Below, piece by piece: positions 8,986-16,536 of a stretch of DNA of 21,456 nucleotides. This DNA comes from Micromonosporaceae bacterium (GTDB lineage: Bacteria > Actinomycetota > Actinomycetes > Mycobacteriales > Micromonosporaceae), in the NCBI GenBank assembly GCA_019690055.1, contig JADGGF010000014.1:1-21456 (forward strand), given 5' to 3'. Below the pieces are notes generated by a model. That model was not told the origin of the DNA. It did no database searches and saw only the letters and a list, made by a program, of their open reading frames with translations. A program made the translations under genes and the position numbers. Each line of letters opens with the position of its first letter. The stretch's first letter is position 1.

Positions 8986-11499
8986 ATGTGGAAACTCGCA
9001 GTGCGTCAGACCCTGGCTCATCGAGGGCGCCTGGCCCTGACCCTGTTCGCCGTGCTGCTCGGCGTGACCCTGGTGACCGGCAGCCTCGTGCTGGTCGACA
9101 CCTCGATGAAGTTGATCGACGACCAGTTCCGGACCGCGGCCGCCGAGGCCGATCTCACGGTGCGGAGCAGCGCGGCCTTCGACGAGGCCATGGGCGTCGA
9201 GGTCGAACGGGACCCCGTGCCGGCCGACCTGTCCGACCGCGTCCGCTCCGTGGCCGGCGTGGCCGTGGTCCAGCCGATTGCCCGCGGTAGCGGGATCATC
9301 GAGGTCGATGGCGAGGCGATCGTGCCGACCGGTGCGTCGCTGCTGATGTCCTGGGCGTCGCCGCCGTTCGGCGCGTTCACCGTCCGATCTGGACGGGCGC
9401 CCGCGGCTGGCGAGGTCGCGGTGGACGTACGGACAGCCCGCCAGTACGGCATCGAGGTAGGCGAGACCGTGACCGTTCGTGCGGTGACGAGCGCGCCGCT
9501 GCGTGTCGTGGGCCTCGTCGGCCTCGGCGGCCTGGACGGGTTGCCCAACGGCACCGTCGCCCTGGTCGACCTGGCCACCGCGCGTGAGTTGCTGGCGCTC
9601 GGCGACCGCGCCACGGAACTGTCGGTCGACGTGGCCGACGGGGCTGACGTCGCCGACGTGCGCGAGCGGCTCGCGGGTGAGCTCGGGCCCACCTACTCCG
9701 TCACGGCCAGCACCGACGTCGCGGCGGCCAGCGCGGCCGCGGCCAAGACCCAGCTCGGCTACCTGAGCCTCATGCTGCTCGCTCTGGCGGCCGCCGCGCT
9801 GCTCGTCGGCGCATTCCTCATCGCGAATACCTTCTCCATCATGATCGCGCAGCGCACCCGGGAGCTGGCCCTGTTGCGGGCCGCCGGGGCGACCGATCGC
9901 CAGATCCTGGGCAACGTGCTCGGGGAGGCCCTGGTGGTCGGCCTCATCGCGGCCGTCGCCGGCGTAGCGCTGGGAGTGGGCACGGGCGCCGCCCTGCGCG
10001 GTCTGGTCGGGGCCTTCGGCATCTCCGTGCCGAGCGGCGGGGTCGTCGTCGCGCCGCGCACCGTGCTGGTCGGCCTCGTCGTGGGGGCCGGGGTCACGGT
10101 GCTGGCCGCCCTCGGGCCGGCTCGCCGGGCCGCCCGGGTCGCGCCGGTGGCGGCGCTGCGCGACTCCAGCGGCGGCGTGGCCGTCGGCCGGACGCGAGTC
10201 GTGGTCGGGGCAATCCTGTCCGCCCTCGGTGTCGCGGCCCTGATCGCGGGCGGGGCCACCGCGCTCGTGCTCGGTGCCGTCGCCGTCGTCACCGGTTTCG
10301 CGCTGCTCGGGCCGGCCGTGGCGGCCACCCTGGCCCGGGTGGTGGGCCGGCCGCTCGACCTCGCCGGCGTCGCCGGCCGGCTGGCCCGGCGGTCGGCGGC
10401 CCGTGCCCCGCGGCGTACGGCCGCCACAGCCATGGCCCTCGCGATCGGGTTGGCGTTGATGGCCTTCATGGGCGTGGTGGCCCAGTCGGTCAAGGACTCG
10501 GTGGCGAGCTCGTACACCGAGACGGTCACCGCCGATGTGGTCGTGCAGAGTTCCCGGAACGAGATGCTGGGCGGCCTGCCCGCCGACCTGGCTCCCCGCC
10601 TCGCCGCACTGCCGGAGGTCGATGTCGCTTCGCCGATGCGGTACGGGCACTGGAAGGACGTCGGCGTCACTCGGGCCCTGGCGGCGGTGGACCCGGTGAC
10701 GCTGCCGGAGGTCGCCTCGGTGCGCATGGTCGCCGGGGATCTTGCTGCGCTGGCCGACGGTGGGGTCGTTCTCGCCGACTACACCGCCCGGCAGCGGGGC
10801 GTCGGGGTCGGCGATTACGTGACCATGACCTTCGCCCGGACGGGAACGCAGCGGCTGCCGGTGGTGGGGCTCATGCGGGACCGCGATGCTCAGGCGTTGT
10901 CGACAGACTATTTCATTTCCTTGAGTACCTACAGCCGTCACTTTGTGGAGAACGTCGACGCGAGCATCTTCGTCGCCTACGCCGACGGAATCGAGCCGGC
11001 GGCCGGGCGGAGCGCGCTCGAGTCGGCCCTGGCCGGCGCGCCGACCGCCGAGCTGCGTGACCAGGCGGCGGCGGTGGCGGCGCGGACGCTGATGGTGGAC
11101 CAGATCCTCGGCCTGGTCTCGGCGCTGCTGCTGTTCGCCGTCGCGATCGCCGCGCTCGGCATCACCAACACCCTGGCCCTGTCTATTGTGGAGCGTCGTC
11201 GGGAGATCGGGCTGCTGCGGGCGGTCGGCACCACGCGGGGCCAGGTGCGGTGGATGGTGCGCCTCGAGGCCGTCCTCGTCGCCGTGCTGGCGACCGCGGT
11301 GGGTCTGGGCCTCGGCCTCGGGATCGGCGCCGTCACCGTGGGCACCATCGGGGAGGCGGTCGCCATGCCGGTGGTCGTCCCCTGGGGCCAGCTCGTCCTG
11401 GTCGCCGCGGTGGCCGTGGTGGCGGGGCTCGGCGCCGGCCTGCTCCCGGCCCGCCGAGCCGCCCGGCTCGACATCCTGGCCGCCATCACCGCGCCCTGA
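8986..11499 (+). CDS. FtsX/MacB-type ABC transporter permease
   Basis: An 837-aa membrane protein. An N-terminal transmembrane helix (~16-38) is followed by a long extracytoplasmic MacB-like domain (~40-250). A first FtsX domain has helices at ~256-282, ~315-340 and ~354-378. A hydrophobic central region (~405-455 and ~480-500) precedes a second extracytoplasmic domain and a second FtsX domain (~706-837). Both FtsX domains end in PARRAAR, the cytoplasmic motif of this family. Duplicated FtsX permeases of this size are common in actinobacteria; most are mechanotransmission-type exporters with unknown substrates. ATG 8986 was chosen over the open frame upstream because it opens the conserved MWKLAVRQTLAHRGR start just after the ATPase stop. 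Confidence 0.92.
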   Translation: MWKLAVRQTLAHRGRLALTLFAVLLGVTLVTGSLVLVDTSMKLIDDQFRTAAAEADLTVRSSAAFDEAMGVEVERDPVPADLSDRVRSVAGVAVVQPIARGSGIIEVDGEAIVPTGASLLMSWASPPFGAFTVRSGRAPAAGEVAVDVRTARQYGIEVGETVTVRAVTSAPLRVVGLVGLGGLDGLPNGTVALVDLATARELLALGDRATELSVDVADGADVADVRERLAGELGPTYSVTASTDVAAASAAAAKTQLGYLSLMLLALAAAALLVGAFLIANTFSIMIAQRTRELALLRAAGATDRQILGNVLGEALVVGLIAAVAGVALGVGTGAALRGLVGAFGISVPSGGVVVAPRTVLVGLVVGAGVTVLAALGPARRAARVAPVAALRDSSGGVAVGRTRVVVGAILSALGVAALIAGGATALVLGAVAVVTGFALLGPAVAATLARVVGRPLDLAGVAGRLARRSAARAPRRTAATAMALAIGLALMAFMGVVAQSVKDSVASSYTETVTADVVVQSSRNEMLGGLPADLAPRLAALPEVDVASPMRYGHWKDVGVTRALAAVDPVTLPEVASVRMVAGDLAALADGGVVLADYTARQRGVGVGDYVTMTFARTGTQRLPVVGLMRDRDAQALSTDYFISLSTYSRHFVENVDASIFVAYADGIEPAAGRSALESALAGAPTAELRDQAAAVAARTLMVDQILGLVSALLLFAVAIAALGITNTLALSIVERRREIGLLRAVGTTRGQVRWMVRLEAVLVAVLATAVGLGLGLGIGAVTVGTIGEAVAMPVVVPWGQLVLVAAVAVVAGLGAGLLPARRAARLDILAAITAP

Positions 11500-11523
11500 C
11501 CGGTTCGGGCGCAACGGACCGAT

Positions 11524-11580
11524 CGGCACCACGGTCGGGAGGACCGGCGCGACGCGCCCGGTTTCCCGGCCGTGGTGCCG
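11524..11580. terminator. bidirectional terminator-like hairpin after the ABC operon
   Basis: CGGCACCACGG (11524-11534) pairs with CCGTGGTGCCG (11570-11580), and CGGGA/TCCCG and ACCGG/CCGGT pair further inside, giving a long nearly continuous stem. It lies 24 nt past the permease stop in a convergent gap. There is no T tract, as is usual for high-GC actinobacteria. Confidence 0.7.
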
Positions 11581-11681
11581 TCGTCACGCCCGCTTGCCGG
11601 TCCTGCTCGCCGACTTGACCGGCCCGAGCAAGGGCGGCTGGAGCGTAACGACGTCAGCCTGCTCGGCCACCTCGGTCGCCC

Positions 11682-11700
11682 CGGCCCAGGGGCTGGGCCG
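11682..11700 (-). terminator. hairpin downstream of rox
   Basis: CGGCCCAG, loop GGG, CTGGGCCG: a perfect 8-bp stem 24 nt beyond the rox stop codon. It has no T tract. Probable terminator for leftward transcription. Confidence 0.55.
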
Positions 11701-11723
11701 CGTCCGCCGACGTGACGAACGGC

Positions 11724-13157
11724 CTACGATGACCGGCCCTCGGCGCCGAACCATCGAGGCAAATGTTCGAGCAGATCACGCTGATCGTCGCCGACCCAGG
11801 CAACGTGACCATCCGGCCGGAGCAGCGCGGCGGGTGCGTCCAGTTCCTCGCTGGTGTCGACGACGTGGTCGACGCGGTCGGCCCATCCCGCGATCGAAAG
11901 CTGGCCGGTCTGGTCGAGGAGCAGTCCCCGCCCGGCGTGCATCCGCTCGTAGAGACGGCCTCGCGTCAGCGTCATGTCCCGCATCCGCCGGCCGAGTAGC
12001 TCGTGCCCCTTGCCGAGGTCGTAGCGAACTCCGATCGCGGTGATCCTCTCGGTGAGGTACCGACTCACCTCGTCGAATTCCATCAACTCCGCCAGCAGGC
12101 GACGAACCGCCGCCGGGCCGGGCCCGGACGACATCAGCTCGGTCTGGGCGCGGGTGATGTCCAACACCTCGGCGGCTACCGGGCGCCGCTCGGCCTCATA
12201 GCTGTCCAGCAGCCCGGCCGGTGCCCAGCCGCCGACCTCGGCGGCGAGCTTCCAGCCGAGGTTGAACGCGTCCTGGATGCCGAGGTTGAGCCCCTGCCCG
12301 CCCGTCGGGGGGTGGATGTGCGCCGCGTCGCCGGCTAGCAGCACGCGGCCGACCCGGTAGCGCTCGGCCAGCCGGGTGGCGTCGCCGAAGCGGGACACGA
12401 AGCGCGGCGAGTGCACGCCGAGGTCGGTCCCGGCGACCGCGCGCAACCGCTGCTGGAACTCGGCGAAGGTCGGGGCCGCCGCTCGGTTCTCGGCCACGGA
12501 TTCGGCGCGCAGGACGATGCGGTACAGCCCTTCCTCGTGAGGGGCGGGTCCGATGCGCAGATCGTGGGCGTCGACCTCGGCGGTCACGGCGGTCAGGGTC
12601 TCCGGCGGCACGGAGATTTCCATCTCGCCCAACAGCCACTCGGTCCGGGCGGGCTCGCCGGGGAACCCGACGCCGAGCAGTGTGCGCACCGTGCTGCGGC
12701 CACCGTCACAACCCACCAGGTAACGCGAGCGCAGGCGGGTGCCGTCGGCCAGCTCGGCGGTCACTGTCTCCTCGTCCTGAGTCAGCCCGACCAGCGCGCA
12801 GCCGCGCCGGATGTCGGCGCCGAGCTCGGTGGCGCGCTCGGCCAGCAGCCGATCGATGATGGTCTGTGGCATGCCCAGGATGTAGGCGTGCGCGGTGTCC
12901 ATCCGCTCCGGCCACGGTTTGGCGATGCCGGCGAAGGAGCCGCCGACCCGGTACTGCCTACCGTGGGCGAGGAACCGGTCCAGCAGCCCCCGTTGGTCCA
13001 TGATCTCGATGCTGCGCACGTGCAGACCGAGCGCGCGGACCTGCCTGGTCGGCTCCGTCTCCTTCTCCAGCACGAGCACCGGCACGCCGTGCAGCCGCAG
13101 TTCGCTGGCCAGCATCAGCCCGGTCGGCCCGCCCCCGACCACGATCACGTCGATCAT
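11724..13157 (-). CDS. rox: rifampin monooxygenase, class A FAD aromatic hydroxylase
   Basis: A 477-aa FAD- and NAD(P)H-dependent monooxygenase predicted to inactivate rifamycins by oxidising the naphthyl core. Motifs: GGGPTG (8-13) for FAD, CDGGRS (150-155, the DG motif), and GDAAHIHPPTGGQGLN (276-291, the GD motif). The wording QVRALGLHVRSIEIMDQRG, LAERYRVGRVLLAGDAAHIHPPTG and the C-terminal HVAWVGDDQRDLLEHLPRWFGA matches my recollection of actinobacterial Rox proteins, which are ~470 aa. ATG 13157 has GGTGGAG upstream; the frame is open to 13316, but that extension is not family-like. A rifampin-associated-element palindrome lies 141 bp upstream, which independently supports the assignment. 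A related aromatic hydroxylase with another substrate is the alternative. Confidence 0.88.
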   Translation of the reverse strand: MIDVIVVGGGPTGLMLASELRLHGVPVLVLEKETEPTRQVRALGLHVRSIEIMDQRGLLDRFLAHGRQYRVGGSFAGIAKPWPERMDTAHAYILGMPQTIIDRLLAERATELGADIRRGCALVGLTQDEETVTAELADGTRLRSRYLVGCDGGRSTVRTLLGVGFPGEPARTEWLLGEMEISVPPETLTAVTAEVDAHDLRIGPAPHEEGLYRIVLRAESVAENRAAAPTFAEFQQRLRAVAGTDLGVHSPRFVSRFGDATRLAERYRVGRVLLAGDAAHIHPPTGGQGLNLGIQDAFNLGWKLAAEVGGWAPAGLLDSYEAERRPVAAEVLDITRAQTELMSSGPGPAAVRRLLAELMEFDEVSRYLTERITAIGVRYDLGKGHELLGRRMRDMTLTRGRLYERMHAGRGLLLDQTGQLSIAGWADRVDHVVDTSEELDAPAALLRPDGHVAWVGDDQRDLLEHLPRWFGAEGRSS

Positions 13158-13202
13158 GAACTCCACCCATTCGCTACTGTCGATTTCGGCCTGATGGTCC
13201 CG

Positions 13203-13221
13203 CGGTCGGCTGCGCCGACCG
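13203..13221 (-). other. hairpin in the rox leader
   Basis: CGGTCGGC, loop TGC, GCCGACCG: a perfect 8-bp stem in the predicted ~116-nt rox leader. A weaker repeat, GAATC-CCCA-GATTC, lies at 13240-13253. The pairing is seen directly; any role in attenuation or mRNA stability is speculative. Confidence 0.45.
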
Positions 13222-13279
13222 TACCTACACGTACGCCGCGAATCCCCAGATTCCCGCCTGTCCCGGCTCCGGCCGGGCG

Positions 13280-13310
13280 ATTCTGCCGTATCACCCCGGT
13301 CTTGCCGCAA
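13280..13310 (-). promoter_or_regulatory. candidate rox promoter using the RAE as -35
   Basis: On the minus strand, TTGCGG (13310-13305) inside the palindrome, a 19-bp spacer, then CAGAAT (13285-13280). The spacer is longer than the 17-bp optimum, which is compatible with an activated or regulated promoter. The predicted start near 13273 gives a ~116-nt leader. Confidence 0.45.
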
Positions 13311-13314
13311 GACC
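13298..13314. promoter_or_regulatory. rifampin-associated element (RAE) palindrome
   Basis: GGTCTTGCCGCAAGACC: 8-bp perfect arms around one central base. On the rox strand the core reads CTTGCGGCAAG, which matches the core I recall for the rifampin-associated element, a motif found upstream of rifamycin-inactivation genes in actinomycetes and needed for rifampin-responsive expression. It lies in the intergenic region between rox and the rightward small gene/permease pair. Confidence 0.85.
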
Positions 13315-13330
13315 ACCCGTGCGGTATAGG
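13302..13330 (+). promoter_or_regulatory. candidate rightward promoter overlapping the RAE
   Basis: TTGCCG (13302-13307) within the RAE, a 17-bp spacer, then TATAGG (13325-13330). The spacing is optimal. Predicted start ~13337, which coincides with an in-frame GTG of the small downstream gene. Confidence 0.5.
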
Positions 13331-13375
13331 TTGAAAGTGGCGGGACGGCGTCAGCTCGATTCCCGCCTGTTCTCT

Positions 13376-13392
13376 GTGTCCGACATGGACAC
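13376..13392. repeat. 17-bp inverted repeat at the small-gene start
   Basis: GTGTCC, spacer GACAT, GGACAC. It covers ATG 13385. It may be an operator or a chance palindrome inside coding sequence if translation begins at GTG 13337. Confidence 0.35.
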
Positions 13393-13624
13393 TCGTTCCC
13401 CTCACGAATCAGTTCGTCCGCGCGCGACCCAGGTCGTCGACCGCGACTCGACCTGCCCGCGCTGTGCGGGGCGGCGTGCGATCTTTATCGTCTCCACCGT
13501 GGCGACACCGACCGAAACTTCGCCGCGCGCGGCCGTGGTGCTGCCCGATGGCCGTATCGCCGGCGGGATCAGCGATCCCACGCCAAAGCGCATACTCGAC
13601 CACCTGCGGACCCGGGGGGCGTGA
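13385..13624 (+). CDS. small CxxC protein of unknown function
   Basis: A 79-aa product from ATG 13385. I do not recognise the family. It has CPRC (residues 24-27) followed by a hydrophobic strand AIFIVSTV and VVLPDGRIAGGI, then a basic C-terminal helix. The CxxC could bind metal or be redox active. The frame is also open from GTG 13319 and GTG 13337. GTG 13337 (95 aa) coincides with the start predicted from the TATAGG -10 box and would be leaderless; ATG 13385 has no clear ribosome binding site, so the start is unsettled. Its stop TGA overlaps the permease ATG by one base (TGATG), a translational-coupling arrangement that argues it is a real gene. Confidence 0.6.
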   Translation: MDTRSPHESVRPRATQVVDRDSTCPRCAGRRAIFIVSTVATPTETSPRAAVVLPDGRIAGGISDPTPKRILDHLRTRGA

Positions 13625-16164
13625 TGCTGCGGACCGTACTGGCGAACCTGCGGGCCCACGTCGGCCGCCTGGCCGCCACCACGCTCGCCGTGGTGTTCGG
13701 GGTCGCCTTCGTGGTCGGCACGGTCGTGTTCGCCGATACCGCGCGCCAGGGCTACGCCGACGCGTACGCCCGATCGGCGATCAACGTCGATGTGTCGGTC
13801 CTGCCGGCCGACACGGGCGAGACGCCGGCGCTGCTGCCCGCGGCGTCGCTGGCGGCGGTCCGGCGCCTCCCCGACGTCGCCGCCGCCGACGGGCGGATGG
13901 TCGCCCGCCTGGCGTTGCTCAACCGGGACGGACGCCCGGTCACCAACCTCGGCCGGGTCGGCTACGGCATCGCCGTCGACGGCGACGCCCGCCTGCGGCC
14001 GTACGACGTCGACGGCCGGACGCCCGGGCCGGGGGAGGCGCTACTGGACACCGACTCGGCGGAGCGGTTGGGATACCGGGTCGGCGACACCATCGTCGTC
14101 GTCGACCCGGAGGGCGTTCGGCACCGGTTCGCGGTGGTCGGACTGCTTGACTTCGGGGTGGACCAGCGGTTCTCCGGTCAGAGCGTGGTCGGGCTGCCGG
14201 CGGCGGTCCTCGCCACGCTCACCGGGGTCGACGGCTACGAGGAGCTGGCCATCGAGGCTCGCGAGGGCGTCGATCCGGACCGCCTCGCTGCCGCCGTGTC
14301 GGCCCAGCTCGGCCCGGGTGTGCAGGTCGTCACCGGCGAGCAGCGACGGAGCGCGCTCATCGCCGAGGCCGCGCGCTGGCTGGACGGCTTCCGGGTCTTC
14401 CTCCTGCTTTTCGGTGTCGTCGCCCTGGTCGTCGCCGCCTTCGTCATCTACAACACCTTCGCGGTGCTCGCGGCGATGCGCGTCCGGCAGACCGCCCTGC
14501 TGCGCTGCCTCGGCGCCAAGCGCGGCCAGATCTTCCGGGCCACGCTGCTCGAGGCGGCCATCGTCGGCCTGGTCGGCGGTGCCGCGGGCATCCTGTTGGG
14601 CATCGGCGTCGCCTTCGGGCTGGTCGCGTTGCTCGTCGGACAGCTGGACGTCGACCTCGCGGTCGGGGCGGCGGTCGTCGGTCCGGCGCCGGTGGTGGCC
14701 GGCCTGGTGCTTGGACTCGCGGTCACCGTCGTCTCCGCGGTCGTCCCGGCGGTCCGGGCCACGCGAACCTCGCCGCTGGCTGCGCTCCGTGACCAGCCGA
14801 CCGGGCCGACCGGCCGGCGTCGGCGGGTGCTGCGCGCCGTCCTCGCGGGTCTCGTCGGAGTCGTCGGGATCGCCGCCACCATTCTCGGCGTGGGCGAGTC
14901 CGACCCGAACACCGGAGCGGTGCTCATCGTGCTCGGCGGCGTCGTGACCTTCCTGGCCGTTCTGGTGGCCTCACCCCTGTTCATCGGGGCGCTCTGCACG
15001 GTGATCGGGGCGGTGCCCGCCCGGCTGTTCGGGACGCCGGCCCGGCTGGCCACCGCGAACGCCCGCGCCAACCCGGGCCGCACCGCCATCACCACCGCGA
15101 CCCTGATGATCGGGATCGGGCTGATGTCGGTGTTCAGTGTCGTGCTGTCCAGCCTGAGCACGACGGCGGCGCGCCAGATCGCCGGGCAGTTCCCCGTGGA
15201 CGTCATCGCCACCGGCCTGCGCTACGGCGACATCGACCCGGCGCTGCCCGCCGGCTACGCCGACGCGCTGCGGGCCCGGCCCGAGTTCTCCGCCGTGGCG
15301 CAGGTTCGCGCCGTGTCCGCCACCGTCGACGGCACCGAGGTGCGTGTGGGGGCCGTCGACCCGGGTTCGTTGGGCGCCCTCGTCACGCCGTCGATCAGTG
15401 AGGGCACCCTGGCCGAGCTGAGGCCGGGGACGGCCATCGTCGCGACGAGTCGGACGAGGCTCGGTGCGACCCCGGTCGGGGCGACCCTGTCGGTTGTGGG
15501 CAGTCAGTCCACTCTGGACGTACGGATCGCGGCGTCGGCCGTGGCGCTGGCCCCCGGCGCGGCCAACCTGGATCTGCTCGTCGTGTGGAGCGACCTTGAG
15601 TCGCTGGCCGGCGACGCGCCCGACATCGCGGTGCTGGCGAAGACGGCGCCTGGGGTCTCGGCGGCGCAGTCGCTGGCGGCGCTCGACGAACTCGCCGACG
15701 AGTTTCCATTGGTCTCCGCCGGGAGCGTGGCGGATCTGCGCAGCGATCTCGAGTCCACCGTGAACGGCATCCTCGCCGTCGTCGCCGGCCTGCTGGCGAT
15801 CACCGTGGTGATCTCGTTGTTCGGCATCGCCAACACGCTGGCGTTGTCGGTCGTCGAGCGGACGCGGGAGTCGGCCACGATCCGCGCGCTGGGCCTGACC
15901 CGCGGGCAGCTGCGCGCCACGCTGATCCTGGAGGCCCTGGTCATGGCCGCGGTCGGCGCGCTCGTGGGCCTGACGTACGGGCTGGTCTACGGCGCGATCC
16001 TGTCCGGCAAGGCCCTGGCGGGCTGGGATCCGGTCGTGGTGGTGCCGTGGGCCTGGTTCGCCGGCATCGTGGTGCTGGTCGCCGTCACGGCCGCGCTCGC
16101 CGCGGTCCTGCCCGCCCGCCGCGCGGCTCGGGCGTCGATCGTCGCGGCGCTGGTCGATACGTGA
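13624..16164 (+). CDS. FtsX/MacB-type ABC transporter permease without adjacent ATPase
   Basis: An 846-aa membrane protein with the same duplicated architecture as the permease at 8986: an N-terminal helix (~18-38), an extracytoplasmic domain, a first FtsX domain with hydrophobic segments (~258-280 and ~305-380), a central hydrophobic pair (~405-465), a second extracytoplasmic domain, and a C-terminal FtsX domain (~710-846) ending PARRAARASIVAALVDT. ATG 13624 overlaps the preceding stop by one base; GTG 13621 is a possible start one codon earlier. No ATPase gene lies beside it, so it probably borrows one, perhaps that at 8198. Position opposite rox across the RAE suggests a link to rifamycin stress, which is inference. 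Confidence 0.92.
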   Translation: MLRTVLANLRAHVGRLAATTLAVVFGVAFVVGTVVFADTARQGYADAYARSAINVDVSVLPADTGETPALLPAASLAAVRRLPDVAAADGRMVARLALLNRDGRPVTNLGRVGYGIAVDGDARLRPYDVDGRTPGPGEALLDTDSAERLGYRVGDTIVVVDPEGVRHRFAVVGLLDFGVDQRFSGQSVVGLPAAVLATLTGVDGYEELAIEAREGVDPDRLAAAVSAQLGPGVQVVTGEQRRSALIAEAARWLDGFRVFLLLFGVVALVVAAFVIYNTFAVLAAMRVRQTALLRCLGAKRGQIFRATLLEAAIVGLVGGAAGILLGIGVAFGLVALLVGQLDVDLAVGAAVVGPAPVVAGLVLGLAVTVVSAVVPAVRATRTSPLAALRDQPTGPTGRRRRVLRAVLAGLVGVVGIAATILGVGESDPNTGAVLIVLGGVVTFLAVLVASPLFIGALCTVIGAVPARLFGTPARLATANARANPGRTAITTATLMIGIGLMSVFSVVLSSLSTTAARQIAGQFPVDVIATGLRYGDIDPALPAGYADALRARPEFSAVAQVRAVSATVDGTEVRVGAVDPGSLGALVTPSISEGTLAELRPGTAIVATSRTRLGATPVGATLSVVGSQSTLDVRIAASAVALAPGAANLDLLVVWSDLESLAGDAPDIAVLAKTAPGVSAAQSLAALDELADEFPLVSAGSVADLRSDLESTVNGILAVVAGLLAITVVISLFGIANTLALSVVERTRESATIRALGLTRGQLRATLILEALVMAAVGALVGLTYGLVYGAILSGKALAGWDPVVVVPWAWFAGIVVLVAVTAALAAVLPARRAARASIVAALVDT

Positions 16165-16172
16165 GCAACCAC

Positions 16173-16193
16173 CGGCCGGGCTCGCGCCGGCCG
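16173..16193. terminator. convergent terminator-like hairpin
   Basis: CGGCCGG, 7-nt loop, CCGGCCG in the 33-nt gap between the permease stop and the convergent gene's stop. It could act in both directions. Confidence 0.6.
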
Positions 16194-16197
16194 TCGG

Positions 16198-16461
16198 TCA
16201 GCGCATGCCGCTCGCCTCCGCCTGCTCCAGGACGTCCTGCAGCTGCGCGAGCAGCGCGCGCGCCGACTCGAGGTCGAGCTCCACCGCGACCCGCGCGTGC
16301 AGGCCAATATCGTAGTTCGTGAAATCGATGAGGACCGCGTGCTCGTCCTCGCTGTGCGTGGCGTGGTCGTATCCGACGGTCGCCTTCGTCAGCGGGAACC
16401 ACCCATCGGCACCCATGCCGACCCCTCGCACCGGCGAGCTGGTCGCGATATTCGTGCACAT
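16198..16461 (-). CDS. small conserved actinobacterial protein (DUF6295-like)
   Basis: An 87-aa protein with no signal peptide or membrane segment. It starts MCTNIATSSPVRGVGMGADGWFPLT, continues VGYDHATHSEDEHAVLIDFTNYD, and ends with an amphipathic helix (VELDLESARALLAQLQDVLEQA). The pattern resembles what I recall of the DUF6295 family of unknown function; this identification is from memory and moderate. His and Cys residues (C2, H33, H36, H41) could bind metal, but this is not established. ATG 16461 is preceded by AAGGAG. It lies 75 nt downstream of the hydrolase gene on the same strand and could be co-transcribed. Confidence 0.75.
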   Translation of the reverse strand: MCTNIATSSPVRGVGMGADGWFPLTKATVGYDHATHSEDEHAVLIDFTNYDIGLHARVAVELDLESARALLAQLQDVLEQAEASGMR

Positions 16462-16470
16462 CGGCGTCTC

Positions 16471-16530
16471 CTTGCGGTCAGGGGCGTCTGCCTGCGGGTC
16501 ACGGGCGTTGCTGGCGGTCCGGGCGCCTGG
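16471..16530. repeat. three imperfect 20-bp tandem repeats
   Basis: Units beginning at 16471, 16491 and 16511 share the pattern C(T/C)(T/G)GCGG-TCA-GGGCG. They fill the gap between the hydrolase and the small DUF6295-like gene, upstream of the latter's ribosome binding site. A regulatory array is possible, but GC-rich similarity could be fortuitous. Confidence 0.4.
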
Positions 16531-16536
16531 CCGGGG

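Noticed and set aside
9431..9437. Other GGACAGC/GCTGTCC occurrences inside genes (e.g. 9431, ~6499, ~14639, ~15147)
   Set aside because: Single copies within coding sequence without an 11-bp partner or -10 hexamer.
8854..11532. 892-codon minus-strand frame across the ABC ATPase and permease
   Set aside because: Antisense shadow of the permease; composition is hydrophilic and compositionally biased, with no recognisable motif.
13158..13316. N-terminal extension of rox
   Set aside because: Arg/Ser-rich, not family-like, runs through the predicted promoter, and a good ribosome binding site precedes ATG 13157.
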